DNA from: Pristionchus mayeri
Taxonomy: Eukaryota; Nematoda; Chromadorea; Rhabditida; Neodiplogasteridae
Reading direction: 5' to 3'
Assembly (NCBI GenBank): GCA_036245805.1
Contig: BTRK01000003.1
Location: 24,190,685 to 24,254,684 of the forward strand
DNA length: 64,000 nucleotides
A model generated the notes under the pieces. The model ran no database searches. It was given only the letters and a program-made list of their open reading frames with translations, and had not been told where the DNA came from. Position 1 is the first letter of the stretch. The number at the start of each line of letters is the position of its first letter. A program made the translations under genes and the position numbers. Positions 46,964 to 57,931 of this stretch are shown here, one piece after another.

Positions 46964-49310
46964 ATGAGTGTGGTCGCTGGTGAAGATCTCCTCATCTGGG
47001 GAAGGAACCTACCTGATCCGTGGAATAGACTGGGAAATGAAATTAAACCTGTACTTATCGTGATAGAATTCTGTCAGGTGATTCATTTTCTCCTTGATAT
47101 TTCTAAAGGATTCCTAGTGAAGGTGGAAGGTCCTCGCCCGCTTATCATCCATGGACTCGAGGAGCAGAAGAAATTATCGATTGACGTGGATTCGATCTCC
47201 CTCTGGCTAATGAGCAGGTGCATCTCATTTATTTATCTTTAATCTCCTTTCTTTCGATTCAGTGAGACATCGAGTGGGAGCATATCTGTGCTATATAACC
47301 AAGAGACCGATTTGCACGCTGTTGCTTACTACTACACTGTCTATGATGTCCAAGCTAGAGCCTTCCAGGTTTGTTATTTCATTTATTCAATGAGTATATC
47401 ACGATTAGCGTCCTCTGTGTATCGCGTATCTGAATGGAGAGAAGCCATCTCGCTCAGTTGTTACTCAACTAACATCTCGAGTGCGTAGATTAGTCCGCCC
47501 TCTTCTCGATTGCAATCGTCGACTATTCCTCCGTCTATTGGCGAGACTTGTATCACTCAGCGACCATCTCAATTCAAGTAAGTTAACAACAAGTCGTCTA
47601 AAGTAGTTCCAAAATGACATAATTCATAAGTAAAATGCCTGATTTTTTGGAATTCGGAGAAATAGAAGAGGATCAGGTGCCCTTTTCAGCGTTTTTTTCT
47701 CATAAACATTTGAGAAAAAATAGCAAATTATTTTTTCTTTGATTTTTCCGAGTTATAACTGATTACAACCACAATTGCTTATTCAATCCTTTATTTGTCT
47801 CTACAGATTTCGTTCATGAGTATTACGCATTATATAAATTTGATCAGTTGGAAGAACCTGCTATGAAGAAGATCCAGACTCTCGCTGATCAGGTTATTAG
47901 CTCATCCATCTTAGTCTCCTATCTATTCGCAGGCACGAAAGCTAAGATCTCGTTTGGAAATGATGAGGGAGTCAATATCTCGACAGTTGGAGGGCGACTG
48001 TCTCAGTGAGTACCGTATCCATTGACATCAATCAATAGTTATGCCGAGAGCACGAAGATGCCGTTCTGCCCCAGTGGATCTTCGAAGGGAGAGACAACCA
48101 ATCGATGGCATTCCCATCTCTCGCTCCCTGTGTCAGTCATCCAGAGTATGCGATGTACCTCTTCATTCCAGGAGTACGACAACTTCCAATCGGGACTCGC
48201 TCTCTTGTTGAAATCAATGAAGACGGAGGAATCCGAGCATGGAGTACTGTATTCCGCCAGTGAGTCCAATATCGATTGATCTGTCAAAGGAAGTTGACGT
48301 AGACTCTGCTGTTCTTCGTCTTCCCAAGTGCAATACTCCAGTGAAGGAGAAACTGAGAAGAGACGAGTGTTGTAGAGGAGAGGAAGAGACTCTCAAGACG
48401 TGCACTGCCCATCTCGACCAGGTACTCATCCTCCTTCCTCTTCCTCCTCCCTCCCCTCCTCCTCTCCTACCTTCCTCCTCCCTCCTCCTCCTCTCCTTCT
48501 TCTCCCATCCTCCTTCCCTCCCAGTTACTCTATCCTGTCGTGGTGGGCGACGATTTGGCTGTCACGGGTTCTCATCAAAGGAAGAATTCGGTGACTGATC
48601 TCGTCACGAAGGTAGGTATACTGTAAGCCTTCCTCAATTAGTAACTTGCTGTAGCTGGAGTTCGTTCGTCCAAAGGCTCATCTCAACAACAAAATTGCAG
48701 TCTGGAACAAAAAGCCTGATAAGTAAGTTAGATCGCTTACTATGCTAAATGTAAGGAGCATTCCAGTTGCATAGGAGTGTTTGGATTGGAAGTTTCGCCC
48801 CGGTCCCTCCCTGTTAATTGCAAGAAGATTCTCGATCTCAACTCGTGTCAATTGCATGGAGTCTCTTATACAGGCATGTGCCCCTCTCCCTTCCCCCCTT
48901 GATCCTCTTCTCTTCTCTTCCGGTTCCCTTCTCTCTCGACTTCATCCCCGTCGTGTCTTCCCCTCTGATTCCTCCCTGATTCGATTCATCTCTTCCATTC
49001 TCTCTCTCTCCTGCCAACTTGTATACCTCGGAAGGTACCTTAACCTTATTCATCAGATTATTCCAAAAGAAACTAGTTTAGAAGAACTTTACTTCAAGGT
49101 ATCTCCCATTTCCTCTAATCGTTGAAGCAGAAAAATTGAGTAACGAAGACCAGAGAATACTGGCATCTCTACTCTCAGAGGTACGGGGCTAATCATTTAT
49201 CATATCCAATCATCATATTCAGGTCGAATTCTCGAAATTCCATGGTCTCAAGGAGAGAATGGACAAACTTCCTCCTACCGTACCTCCCCGAACCATTCAT
49301 TTGAAATAAA
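46964..49310 (+). CDS. smcr-8: SMCR8 ortholog (DENN protein of the C9orf72 complex)
   Basis: SMCR8 pairs with C9orf72 in a GTPase-regulating complex at lysosomes and autophagosomes. The longin/uDENN start is clear: DPWNRLGNEIKPVLIVIEFC, then VEGPRPLIIHGLE, DVDSISLWLMSSETSSG and HAVAYYYTVYDVQARAF, matching SMCR8 PW-x-L, EF-x-Q-x-GPxPL, D-x-x-x-x-SL-x-IMS and LYDLEARGF in order. Exons 46964-47077, 47123-47217 and 47263-47368 join in phase. Middle exons encode a helical region (YALYKFDQLEEPAMKK). The C-terminal DENN part has LLYPVVVGDDLAVTGS, then GVFGLEVSPRSLPVNCKKIL and LSNEDQRILASLLSEVEFSK, again in SMCR8 order. The stop at 49308-49310 overlaps an AATAAA signal. Phases of some middle exons (47470-47580, 48020-48420) are uncertain. 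Recognition is by motif order, not by a search. Confidence 0.75.
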
Positions 49311-49464
49311 TGAGCAAAATGAGTCGTACGTCTGTCATTTACGGTATTCCCTGTGATACGGCTGCAATTGTACTATATTGAAGTGCAGTTTGTTTTACAT
49401 ATCTTGTAAATACGTTGGTCATAAAAAATTTTTTTCTCATTTTCTTCTCTTTTTCTCACGGCGA

Positions 49465-50910
49465 ATGGTCGAACCTGGAGCTGAGGATAAACCGAAGTTA
49501 GTCTAGATTTCGTACTCCAGCTATAATCGATTGAGTCAGAGAGGACATCCTCCTCCCTCGAATCTCTGTTAATGCAAAATCTGGTAAATCATTGATCCCG
49601 ATTGGAGCATCCTTTCGCAAATACACAATCAAAGTATACTGTACTGTGAAGCGAGTATCGATTTATCGTATTTAAGGGTATAATCGGACGTGGAGGGTAT
49701 GGAGAGATATATTATGCATTGGATACGAAGCAAGGAGATTATGTAGCACTCAAGATTGAAGGAAAGATGCGAAGAGGAAAACTGGCGAAGAGAACCATTC
49801 TCGAGCAGAAGGTGGAAGGGGAGAGGGGGAGGGAGGAAGGGAGGAATACTCAGATTCTTCTGCGAATGCAAGGTCGACCCCATTGTCCGAAGATGGCAGC
49901 TAGTGGATCTGAGGGCAATCTCAACTTCATCGCCCTCGAAGTGAACTCCCCCCCCCCTCCTCTCTCCAATCATTCCAGGTCCTCTCCATTAATCTCTCCG
50001 ATATTCGCAAGTTAGCACCATGCCAGAGGCTCGGCTATCCAACTGTAGCCAGGATAGTACAACAGGTGGGAAAGAGATCTCTCCCTCTCTCCCTCCCTCT
50101 CTCCCTCTCTCTCAAGGCGATTGGGGCTCTCTACGATCTGCACAATCTGGGGTACGTCCACAGAGACGTCAAACCTCCCAATATGTGCTTCGGTATACGA
50201 CCTGAGGTATTGATAATTAGAAAAGAGGGAAGACAGGGAAAGATCAGACCAGACACATTCTCTACCTGTTGGACTTCGGATTAGTGAGGAAATTCGTGAA
50301 GGAGGATGGGACACTTCGACCCAGAAGGGAAAAGGTGACCAGGGGGATTCTGTAGGAGGAATGGAGCGTCTTGCAGGCTGGATTCAGAGGTACCTTCCGA
50401 TATGTGTCAGTGAGAGTGCACGAGAAGGAAGAGCAATGCCCGGCTGATGATCTGGTGGGAATATGGTAGCGTGAATGATCTTTGATCTCTCCCAGGTGTC
50501 TCTCGTTTACTCTGCCATCGAATTATCGCACAGTGTCCTCCCGTGGAAACAAGTTTCGAATTCTGAACAGATGAAGCAGTACAAGAAGAGTGTCGTAAGC
50601 TTCCTCCCCCCTCATCCCTCTATTATCATCTCTCTTCAGGCTAAGCAAGGCTTCTCCCAAGTAGCTGAGTCCATGGTGACTAAAGTGCTCATATCGTACC
50701 AAATTGATCTTTAGGGTGTTCACATGGTCAACGTGGCTCGGGCAGTTGTCAATCTCGTCCCGTGGGCTCCCGTCGACTATCACAAACTACAGAAGATGCT
50801 CAATGTCAGTAGCGTACTCCTACCGTACTCTGATTGATTAACTTGAGGGAGCAACTGATGGACTGAAGGTGACGGACCCGTACGAATGGGATCAGTGGAT
50901 GAGGAAATAG
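49465..50910 (+). CDS. CK1-group protein kinase, TTBK-like worm subfamily
   Basis: Serine/threonine kinase. After a short N-terminus (MVEPGAEDKPKEDILLPR) come the glycine loop GRGGYGEIYYALD, lysine in YVALKIEG, the CK1-type stretch PHCPKMAASGSEGNLNFIALE, catalytic loop GYVHRDVKPPNM, YLLDFGLVRKFV, then AGFRGTFRYVSVRVHEKEEQ and ADDLVSLVYSAIELSHSVLPW, and the end PWAPVDYHKLQ and DPYEWDQWM. All catalytic residues (Lys, HRD Asp, DFG Asp) are present. The TTBK-like/worm-expanded CK1 group is recognised by RPRREKAGFRGTFRYVS. About eleven exons with introns of 37-120 nt. It starts 155 bases after smcr-8. Many worm members are germline or sperm expressed; for this one that is only inference. Confidence 0.85.
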
Positions 50911-51195
50911 TCTCTCTTCCTCCACCATTCAAATTGTCTACATAAACATTGCTTTGATTCTTGTACGCATGGGGATTCCGTAGAAAGGATGATTGTGAAA
51001 GTGGAAGTGGTAGTGTCTAGTAGAAGGAGGAGGTGCCATCCCTCAGTTGACCCTTAACCCCTCTCCTCTCTTCGAACGAGATCTTGCGGAGTCTCCGTTT
51101 GTATCTTCCATCCTCTCTCTTTCCTTTGTATGAAAGGGAGAACAGGCTAAGATAAGCAGAGTGATGGGATTGAAACGGGCGAGGATATTCATTCG

Positions 51196-52270
51196 ATGGA
51201 CTACTCCCTTCTCGTCCTATTCTTTCTACTCCAGTCAGTCCCCTCCCCCCTCTCTCTCTCCATCTCCCTCTCAGATCACAACTATCAGTCTCTCGACGAA
51301 TTGGGAGTACAATGGATGTGAGATGGTGTCTACGAGATCCATTTAAACTCATTCCATCTTCTTCTCTCTCCACAATTCGGTAGATTCTCTTCTAGAATAT
51401 TACTAAATCATTGAAGTCGAATTGTGGATGAGTCGTTCACAATGTGGGAAGATTCGCTGAATGGGAGAATCACTTTCACTCAAGTCTTTCCTCCCTTCTC
51501 TTCTTCCATCCAGAGACCGAGAGGAGTTGATATCGATGTCCTCTTTGCACAAGGAAATCACGGAGACAAGGATGCCTTCGATGGGAGGTTCATCACCCCC
51601 CCCCCTTCCCCCTCCCCCTTCACCTCCCTTCTCCTCCCCCCCCCCCCTTCTCCCCCACTAACCAATCTTCCAGAGGAGGAACATTGGCACATTCCAGTCA
51701 AGGCAAACCACCAAAGCCACCCAAAGGTATCCAAGGATAGTTATGGGTCTTCTAGAGCGAATTGTTTCGGGAATCACAAATGTGTACATCATAAACGTGG
51801 GCACTAAGCTGGTCCATTGCTCTTTCTTTGGTCATCTTACAAGAATCTTGCTCATCCTAACAATGGGAAGAAAGGAGTTCTCCCCCCCCCCCCCTCTTCT
51901 TTCTCTTCTTTAGAGTGATCCCCCTTTGATGACTCCCTCTTCTCTCTGCAGGCAAGATGCATCTCGACGCTGATGAACTCTGGTCTCTAGGGGAAGAAGG
52001 ATTGGATCTGAGACAAGTCTGCCCCCCCCCTCCCCCCCTCCCACCCCAGTCTACGATTCAGGTTGTTCTTCATGAGATTGGTCACATTCTCGGACTACGG
52101 CATTCCTCTTCTGAGGAATCAATAATGAATCCTTACTATGTGTGAGTTGTTGACTGTAGAAGGTCTACAGTAGTCTACGGTAACCAATCGATTATGTTTG
52201 GAGGAGCAAGAGGAAGGCATTGTTCATTCCAATGGTGGATGAGTACTACTTGAATCAACTCTACTTCTGA
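51196..52270 (+). CDS. Minimal matrix metalloproteinase (matrixin, M10)
   Basis: Secreted zinc endopeptidase. The start is the Met of MDYSLLVLFFLL, a signal peptide, ended by an intron with GTCAGT. A Cys in VRWCLRDPF (51320-51350) sits where the propeptide cysteine switch is expected, though the motif is atypical. Catalytic exons read VDESFTMWEDSLNGRITFTQ, RPRGVDIDVLFAQGNHGDKD, GGTLAHSS, HLDADELWSLGEEGLDLRQ and the zinc site VLHEIGHILGLRHSSSEESI with the Met-turn MNPYY. The last exon ends VDEYYLNQLYF with a stop at 52268-52270, so there is no hinge or hemopexin domain. It lies between the kinase (286 bases upstream) and the next gene (90 bases downstream) on the same strand. Confidence 0.82.
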
Positions 52271-52359
52271 CCTACCTCTCTCTCTTTCTCTCTCTCTTCC
52301 TCTCTCTTCTCGACTCCTCCCCTTCCATCTCTTCTTCCTCTCCACATCTTCTTCTCTCA

Positions 52360-53589
52360 ATGTCTTGGAATGGTCGTCATCGTGCTCGTACGAAAGCTTC
52401 TTTTGCCTTTGGATCATCTACTCCTCGAGATCTCAGCTACATGAACAAGGTAAGTCACTCATCCTCCTCTTCCTCCCCCCCCTCTCTCCTCCTCTTCCTC
52501 CTCATCCTCCTCCCCCTTCTCCCCTTCTCCTCTTCCTCCTCACCCTTCCATCTCCTCTTCCCAGGTTCCATGCAAGATGCGAGTTTACAATGCGAAGGTG
52601 GAATCAACGGATAGAAGAGATGATCCCCCTCTCTCTCAATTCGTCAAAATGGCCCATTCCACAGCCCATCCAGGTTGCAATACACGCATTTTCATAACTG
52701 GCCTACCGTATGCCTCCATTCGAAGCAGATTGATATAGGGATAAACGATATTGAATGAGTGCTTTTTCATCTTATCCTCTCCTTTTGGATTTAAGCCCTC
52801 GATTGAGTGGTGGAAAGACACAATGGATGGATTGCTTCTCTCACTTCTTCATTCTATTCATTCTTCTCTTTGAGAGGAGGGGACGAATGGGGGGAAGGTT
52901 GCCTTCGGGAGCGGGACTCCTCGTCAATTCCTCCATCTCAGTCACATTCCCAAGTCTCTTCGAGTCTACGATGCTCCTCTCTTGTCTTCTCGTCCACTTT
53001 CCAGATCCAGTCAGTCACTTTATTGCTCCTTTATAGTCTCCTTTCCCATCGGAGGACATTAAACCGAATTATGCCCCTTCTACTCATTTTTGGATGTGAC
53101 CAACAATGCCGATCTTTTTCAAAAATTATGAATAATGTAATGGCGATGTAATTGAGTGCCCCCGAAGAGTGGAAGGAAGCATCAATTGGTAGTGGATCCA
53201 ATCGAAATGGATGATATATCGAGCGAACCCGATCTCGTCACGGATAGATTCGAACTCGACCCCAAAAGAGTGAGTAGAGGAATATGAATAGACGGACTTC
53301 TTCTATTGAGATGACAATGGGAAGAATGAGGAAAAGTGAAGAACGAAGAGTGAGTGGAATCAAGGAAGAGATCAAGGAATTACCCAGTGAGGATAGAAGA
53401 ATCCATCGTGCAATCGAGAACCATCTCACTCGTGTAGAGGTATCCATACTCGAGAGGAAGAGCTACCCATTGACTATTGAGGGAAATGGAATATCTGCCG
53501 TTGTGGCTATTCAGAATGATTCGATCGCTGTGAAGGAGATGATAGAGGATGAAGAAATAGGAAGGGAGGGAGAAGAAATTAACAAGTGA
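52360..53589 (+). CDS. Uncharacterised charged protein, probable last gene of the cluster
   Basis: First exon 52360-52449 reads MSWNGRHRARTKASFAFGSS... and ends YMNK at a GTAAGT donor; the second, 52565-52670, reads VPCKMRVYNAKVESTDRRDD and continues PPLSQFVKMAHS. Later exons include 53172-53271 (VDPIEMDDISSEPDLVTDRF) and a last exon about 53293-53589 encoding a helical, highly charged tail (RRIHRAIENHLTRVEVSILE) ending EGEEINK. Middle exons between 52780 and 53110 could not be fixed. The family was not recognised. The CT-rich 90-base leader after the matrixin stop resembles nematode intercistronic regions. Confidence 0.5.
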
Positions 53590-53706
53590 TACTCAATTAC
53601 AGCCACTCAGAGACTAGAATAACTCGCTCCCTCGCTATTCCGAAATCTAGACAATAATAGTACGATATTTTAATAATAGGATAATAGGATAGTTTTTAAA
53701 AAACCG

Positions 53707-53954
53707 AATTATGTTGATACAATGCTTTAAATATTTCATGTGATTTCAATTGATAAAGAGTGTATCCGATATTTATCAAAGAACGAAGCACAACCAACGG
53801 TTTAGCTATTACACGTAATCAGGTGGTTAAAGGGAGTGTATCGATTGACTAGATTGATATGATGTCACTATTAATCGAATGGCCAATAGGTAGAATACGA
53901 GATTGGTTTGGATCGGATTGAATTGCACTCTGACTAGTGGGAAGTAAAGAGAGA
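53707..53954 (+). repeat. 248-bp direct repeat, left copy (LINE target-site duplication)
   Basis: Starts AATTATGTTGATACAATGCT and ends GTGGGAAGTAAAGAGAGA. Identical in length and, by eye, in all but one base to 58055-58302. It directly precedes the 5' end of the LINE. Confidence 0.95.
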
Positions 53955-54107
53955 GGTGTCTCTTGCCTCAGAGGTGTCTCTTGCCTCTCTCCTCCGCCCT
54001 CTCGATTTCGCGTGCTCTCTCGCCCCTGCCCTTCCCTTCCCTCCCTTCGATCACGCTGGCACTGCGTACCGACTGTGCATAATTTCTGAATTCGGTACCA
54101 ACAACGC

Positions 54108-55145
54108 ATGTCTCTCTCTCCGACGGCATCTCCCCTTGCGAAGAAAAGGAAGTACACGGTGACTGGATCACTCGAGGGAGTCCTCCAGTTCTGCCTCAGT
54201 CTCAGCAACAAGATCGAGCAGGAGCAGCAGTACTCACGCAGACTCGAGGAGAGGATACGTGAGTTGGAGACGCGTATCCCTCCTCCCCTTGACTCGAGCG
54301 TAGCCACTGTAGACGATGTTGACATGAACTCCCCCTCGACCTCTGCTGCCCCTCCCCTCACTACCAATCCCAATGTCAGCCCCACTTCCTCCCCGACCCC
54401 TTCCCCGGAGACTCCCTCTGACCTCGAAAGGAGTGTGGTCATCGCTCGCCTACCCGTGGATCGCTCTCTCAGCCCGGCAGCACAAGTAAGGAGGGATTTC
54501 GATCAAGTAGTCTCTCTCACTGCTCTGACTGGAATCCCATGCCTCCCAATCACCGTCTATCGGATGCCGCCTGCTGAGGTTGATTCCCCTCACATCCGAT
54601 TGACTAAGGTGGTTCTCCCCACCAGAAAGCACGCCTCTCTCTTCGTAAAGAATGCCAATCGTGTCTCTCGCGATTCGTTCTTCAAGGAAGTGTACATCCG
54701 TCCTTCCTACGCTGACAGGGAGGACTCTCGCCGCAAGATTCCCGGTCCTGGCTGTGGTAGAAATGGACCTGATCCCACTCCCTCTGTCAGACCTACCGAA
54801 CCACCCCGCAGCCAGCAGTCGCGTCCTCAGTCGAACGGAGCCCCACCTAGGAACAGAACGAGAAGCAGACGTGATTCTGTGTTCACTTCCGCCTCGAATC
54901 ACAGACCTGATCACCTGAATTCCCGTCCCCGCCCTCTCCTGAATCAGACCCACCATCGGAACAGCTCCCCTTTCCTTCCCCCCAACGCCTCGAGTGGATA
55001 TGGAGCCCCTCCCCGTCCATTCTTCTATAGACACATTCCCAACGTTCCCTTCCTTCATCAGTACCCCACCCCCAATCCGTTCCTTTCCCATGTTTCACAC
55101 TATGGCACTCCTCCAAACTTCGGAGCCCAGGGAAACTGGTATTGA
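54108..55145 (+). CDS. LINE ORF1 protein (nucleic-acid-binding, RRM-like)
   Basis: 345 residues. N-terminal coiled coil with LSNKIEQEQQYSRRLEERIR (residues 25-55), a Pro/Ser/Thr-rich linker, then an RRM-like domain (about 105-205: VVIARLPVDRSLS, ITVYRMPPAEV, RLTKVVLPTRKHASLFVKNA, VYIRPSYADREDSRR) of the kind found in L1- and CR1-type ORF1 proteins. The tail is rich in Pro, Arg and Asn and is probably RNA-binding. No CCHC knuckle is seen. It would package element RNA in cis. It ends with TGA overlapping the ORF2 frame. Confidence 0.88.
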   Translation: MSLSPTASPLAKKRKYTVTGSLEGVLQFCLSLSNKIEQEQQYSRRLEERIRELETRIPPPLDSSVATVDDVDMNSPSTSAAPPLTTNPNVSPTSSPTPSPETPSDLERSVVIARLPVDRSLSPAAQVRRDFDQVVSLTALTGIPCLPITVYRMPPAEVDSPHIRLTKVVLPTRKHASLFVKNANRVSRDSFFKEVYIRPSYADREDSRRKIPGPGCGRNGPDPTPSVRPTEPPRSQQSRPQSNGAPPRNRTRSRRDSVFTSASNHRPDHLNSRPRPLLNQTHHRNSSPFLPPNASSGYGAPPRPFFYRHIPNVPFLHQYPTPNPFLSHVSHYGTPPNFGAQGNWY

Positions 55146-57931
55146 TTCACCGGCCCAAAAATAATCACGCAGACAGAAACTCACTTTCATTCTCCGCCAT
55201 TCTTGCCAACTGCCGCTCGGTCCAAAACAAACTACAGTATCTTTCACAAACCCTTTCTAAAAAGTATACTATGATTTGCCTCACTGAGACTTGGCTCTCT
55301 CCAACATTCCCTACCTCGCTTCTCCTAGGTGACCATGATCAGTACTACAATGTGTTCAGAAGAGATAGAAACTCTAGAGGCGGTGGCGTAGCGATCATAC
55401 TACATTCTTCCATAAGCGCAGCACAGATTGCTGATGAAACCGTACCTGAATCCGACGAATTATTAGCAGTCGATGTTGATATAAATGGTGACCTAATTAG
55501 GATTGTCTGCGCCTACCGTAATCCCAAAGCAAATACGATACAAACTGCCTCTCTTGCCAAGTCAATTCTTGACCTTTGCTCATGCCCCCAACCAACAATA
55601 GTTACTGGCGACTTTAATCTACCCGATATCAACTGGTCAATCTTCCCCTCTCCCCAGCCAAAAGCAGTTACCCCTCCCTCCCAATCATTCATTGACCTCT
55701 GTAACTCAGCAAAACTTGCCCAATTTGTCAAAGAACCTACCAGAAAGGAAAACATCCTTGATTTAGTATTATGTAACCATCCCAGCCTCGTCACCCAAAC
55801 TGAAGTATGCCCCCCTTTCGAAATGTCTGACCATTCGACGGTCGAATTCAAGTTTGCAATGAGTCATTCGGCACCCGCTTTTACTCTGAGGCGCGACTAC
55901 AGAAATGCAGATTATGACCTCATTAACTCTCAGTTAGCAAACATCGATTGGACAAGCGCATTTTCGAAAATATCACATGTGGATCTCATGTACGACCTCT
56001 TGATAAGCGTCATTCAAAAATCAATAGACATCCATGTTCCATGGACCAAAGTGAGCCTTTCACATGGAAAACTTCCCCCCCATATTGAGCGACTCTTAGG
56101 AAAGCGTTTTCAAGCATGGCAGAAATCAATTAATAGCAACGATCCGAATGATCAACATGAATTCGAGAACCTAAACAAAAAGTTTCGCAAAGAGTTACAA
56201 CGGTATCACAAAACCATCGAGAAAAAAGTGATCGAAAGCGATGATAAGAACAAGTTCTTCCGTTTTATGAAACGTTGTTCTAATAAATCCAAGGGAGTAG
56301 AAGGTCTGACGAGAGCTGATGGCACCTTAGTAATGGATGACTTAAGCAAAGCAAATTTACTTGCCGAAACTTTTGTTAGCGTGTTCACCATCGATGATGG
56401 AAAACAGCCAAATAGTCAAGACCTCCCTCAACTTGGTAATTACGAAGAACCCCAGTTTCTTAGGCATGAAATCTGTGCCCTTATTGAGAAATGGAAACGC
56501 TCCTCCTGTAAAACCCCCGAGAACATTGACCTCACCTTCATAAAACGAATTGCCGTACCCATTTCCGAAGCACTTGAAATCATTTTTAGGAACTCCTATC
56601 AATCTGGAAAGGTCCCCTCCCATTGGCGACATTCCATAGTAACACCAGTTAAGAAATCACCCCCCTTTTCCAATCCCCTAAACTACAGGCCCATCTCAAT
56701 TACATCCTTCTTTTGTCGAGTTTTTGAACGCATTTTGTGCAAATCCATTATCACCCATTGTGAACAATTAGATATTTTCCCCGATGAGCAATACGGATTC
56801 CGTAAGAAACGATCGCGTGAACTTCAAATGCTCGAAGTCCTCGAACACTGGACAGCATCTATTAGTGAAGGGAAACCAGTTGACGTCATCTATTTTGATT
56901 TTGCAAAAGCCTTTGATAGAGTCTCCCACCCCAAGCTAAAACTCAAGCTCACCACCATAGGTCTCTCCGATAATACAGTCAACTGGATAACAGGATATCT
57001 CACTCATAGATCATTCCAAGTGAGAGTAAAAGATGCGCTTTCTACCTCAATGCCTGTAACTAGCGGCGTTCCACAAGGCTCAGTCTTAGGCCCTCTGTTA
57101 TTTCTTATTTACACCTCAGAAATCCCTTCCCTAGTTCAAAACCACGGAGTCGTTGCGAGAATGTATGCCGATGACATAAAAATATATCGATCCTTTAGAA
57201 AGGGAAATTCGCCTGCCCCACTACAAGCTGCGATTGACACTATCGTAAACTGGTCCGAAGAGTGGCAACTCCCCCTTGCTGCGCATAAGTGTAACTCACT
57301 GCACCTAGGCAGAGCAAATACAAAGCGAACATATGCTATTGGAACCACAACTCTGGAACAAAAAGAAAAAGTGAAAGACCTCGGCTTTGTTATCCAGAAA
57401 AACCTCTCATTCTCTGACCATTGTTCTACCGTATCCACTAAAGGCAAAACTGCATGTCACACTATCCTCAGAGCCTTACGAACCAAAAATATAGAAGTAC
57501 TTCTCAAAACGTACTCAATGTATATTAGACCGATTTTAGAAAGCGCTTCCTCCGTCTTCAATCCGTACCAAAATAAAGATAAAAAAGAACTCGAAAAAGT
57601 ACAGAACTACTTCACAAGACGTTTATTTATGCGCTGTTTTAATCATACCTGGGAAAACATGCCCACTGCTCTCGCTCGCAACAAGAAACTGGGCATTGAG
57701 TCCCTAGAGAAGCGTAGAATAGCGATTGATAAGAGAGTAGCCACAAATCTCATCCGAGGCAAATATAGTATTTCCAACCGAAAACCACATTATTTCAAAA
57801 TCTACTACACTCGAAACGGCATGAACTTCAATAATCCTGGATCGAACCACAACTACAGACACAATAGCTTCTTTCCAAGAGCGGCAAGGCTTTTAGTAAA
57901 TACCGAGAATCAAACCAGTTCATCTGAGTAG
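55142..57931 (+). CDS. LINE ORF2 polyprotein: AP endonuclease and reverse transcriptase
   Basis: Open frame of 929 codons. Apurinic-type endonuclease in residues 15-240 (ILANCRSVQNK, LTETWL, RDRNSRGGGVAII, TGDFNLPDINW, SDHSTVEF). RT about 470-760: NYRPISITSFF, QYGFRKKRS, VIYFDFAKAFDRVSHPKL, SGVPQGSVLGPLLFLIY and catalytic MYADDIKIY; then the CR1/Jockey-type tail SSVFNPYQNKDKKELEKVQN. All catalytic residues are present. The frame begins at TTG overlapping the ORF1 stop (TTGA); the first ATG in frame is only at about 55271, downstream of the first conserved endonuclease motif. Translation must therefore use a non-AUG restart or another linking mechanism. Confidence 0.92.
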   Translation: MIHRPKNNHADRNSLSFSAILANCRSVQNKLQYLSQTLSKKYTMICLTETWLSPTFPTSLLLGDHDQYYNVFRRDRNSRGGGVAIILHSSISAAQIADETVPESDELLAVDVDINGDLIRIVCAYRNPKANTIQTASLAKSILDLCSCPQPTIVTGDFNLPDINWSIFPSPQPKAVTPPSQSFIDLCNSAKLAQFVKEPTRKENILDLVLCNHPSLVTQTEVCPPFEMSDHSTVEFKFAMSHSAPAFTLRRDYRNADYDLINSQLANIDWTSAFSKISHVDLMYDLLISVIQKSIDIHVPWTKVSLSHGKLPPHIERLLGKRFQAWQKSINSNDPNDQHEFENLNKKFRKELQRYHKTIEKKVIESDDKNKFFRFMKRCSNKSKGVEGLTRADGTLVMDDLSKANLLAETFVSVFTIDDGKQPNSQDLPQLGNYEEPQFLRHEICALIEKWKRSSCKTPENIDLTFIKRIAVPISEALEIIFRNSYQSGKVPSHWRHSIVTPVKKSPPFSNPLNYRPISITSFFCRVFERILCKSIITHCEQLDIFPDEQYGFRKKRSRELQMLEVLEHWTASISEGKPVDVIYFDFAKAFDRVSHPKLKLKLTTIGLSDNTVNWITGYLTHRSFQVRVKDALSTSMPVTSGVPQGSVLGPLLFLIYTSEIPSLVQNHGVVARMYADDIKIYRSFRKGNSPAPLQAAIDTIVNWSEEWQLPLAAHKCNSLHLGRANTKRTYAIGTTTLEQKEKVKDLGFVIQKNLSFSDHCSTVSTKGKTACHTILRALRTKNIEVLLKTYSMYIRPILESASSVFNPYQNKDKKELEKVQNYFTRRLFMRCFNHTWENMPTALARNKKLGIESLEKRRIAIDKRVATNLIRGKYSISNRKPHYFKIYYTRNGMNFNNPGSNHNYRHNSFFPRAARLLVNTENQTSSSE

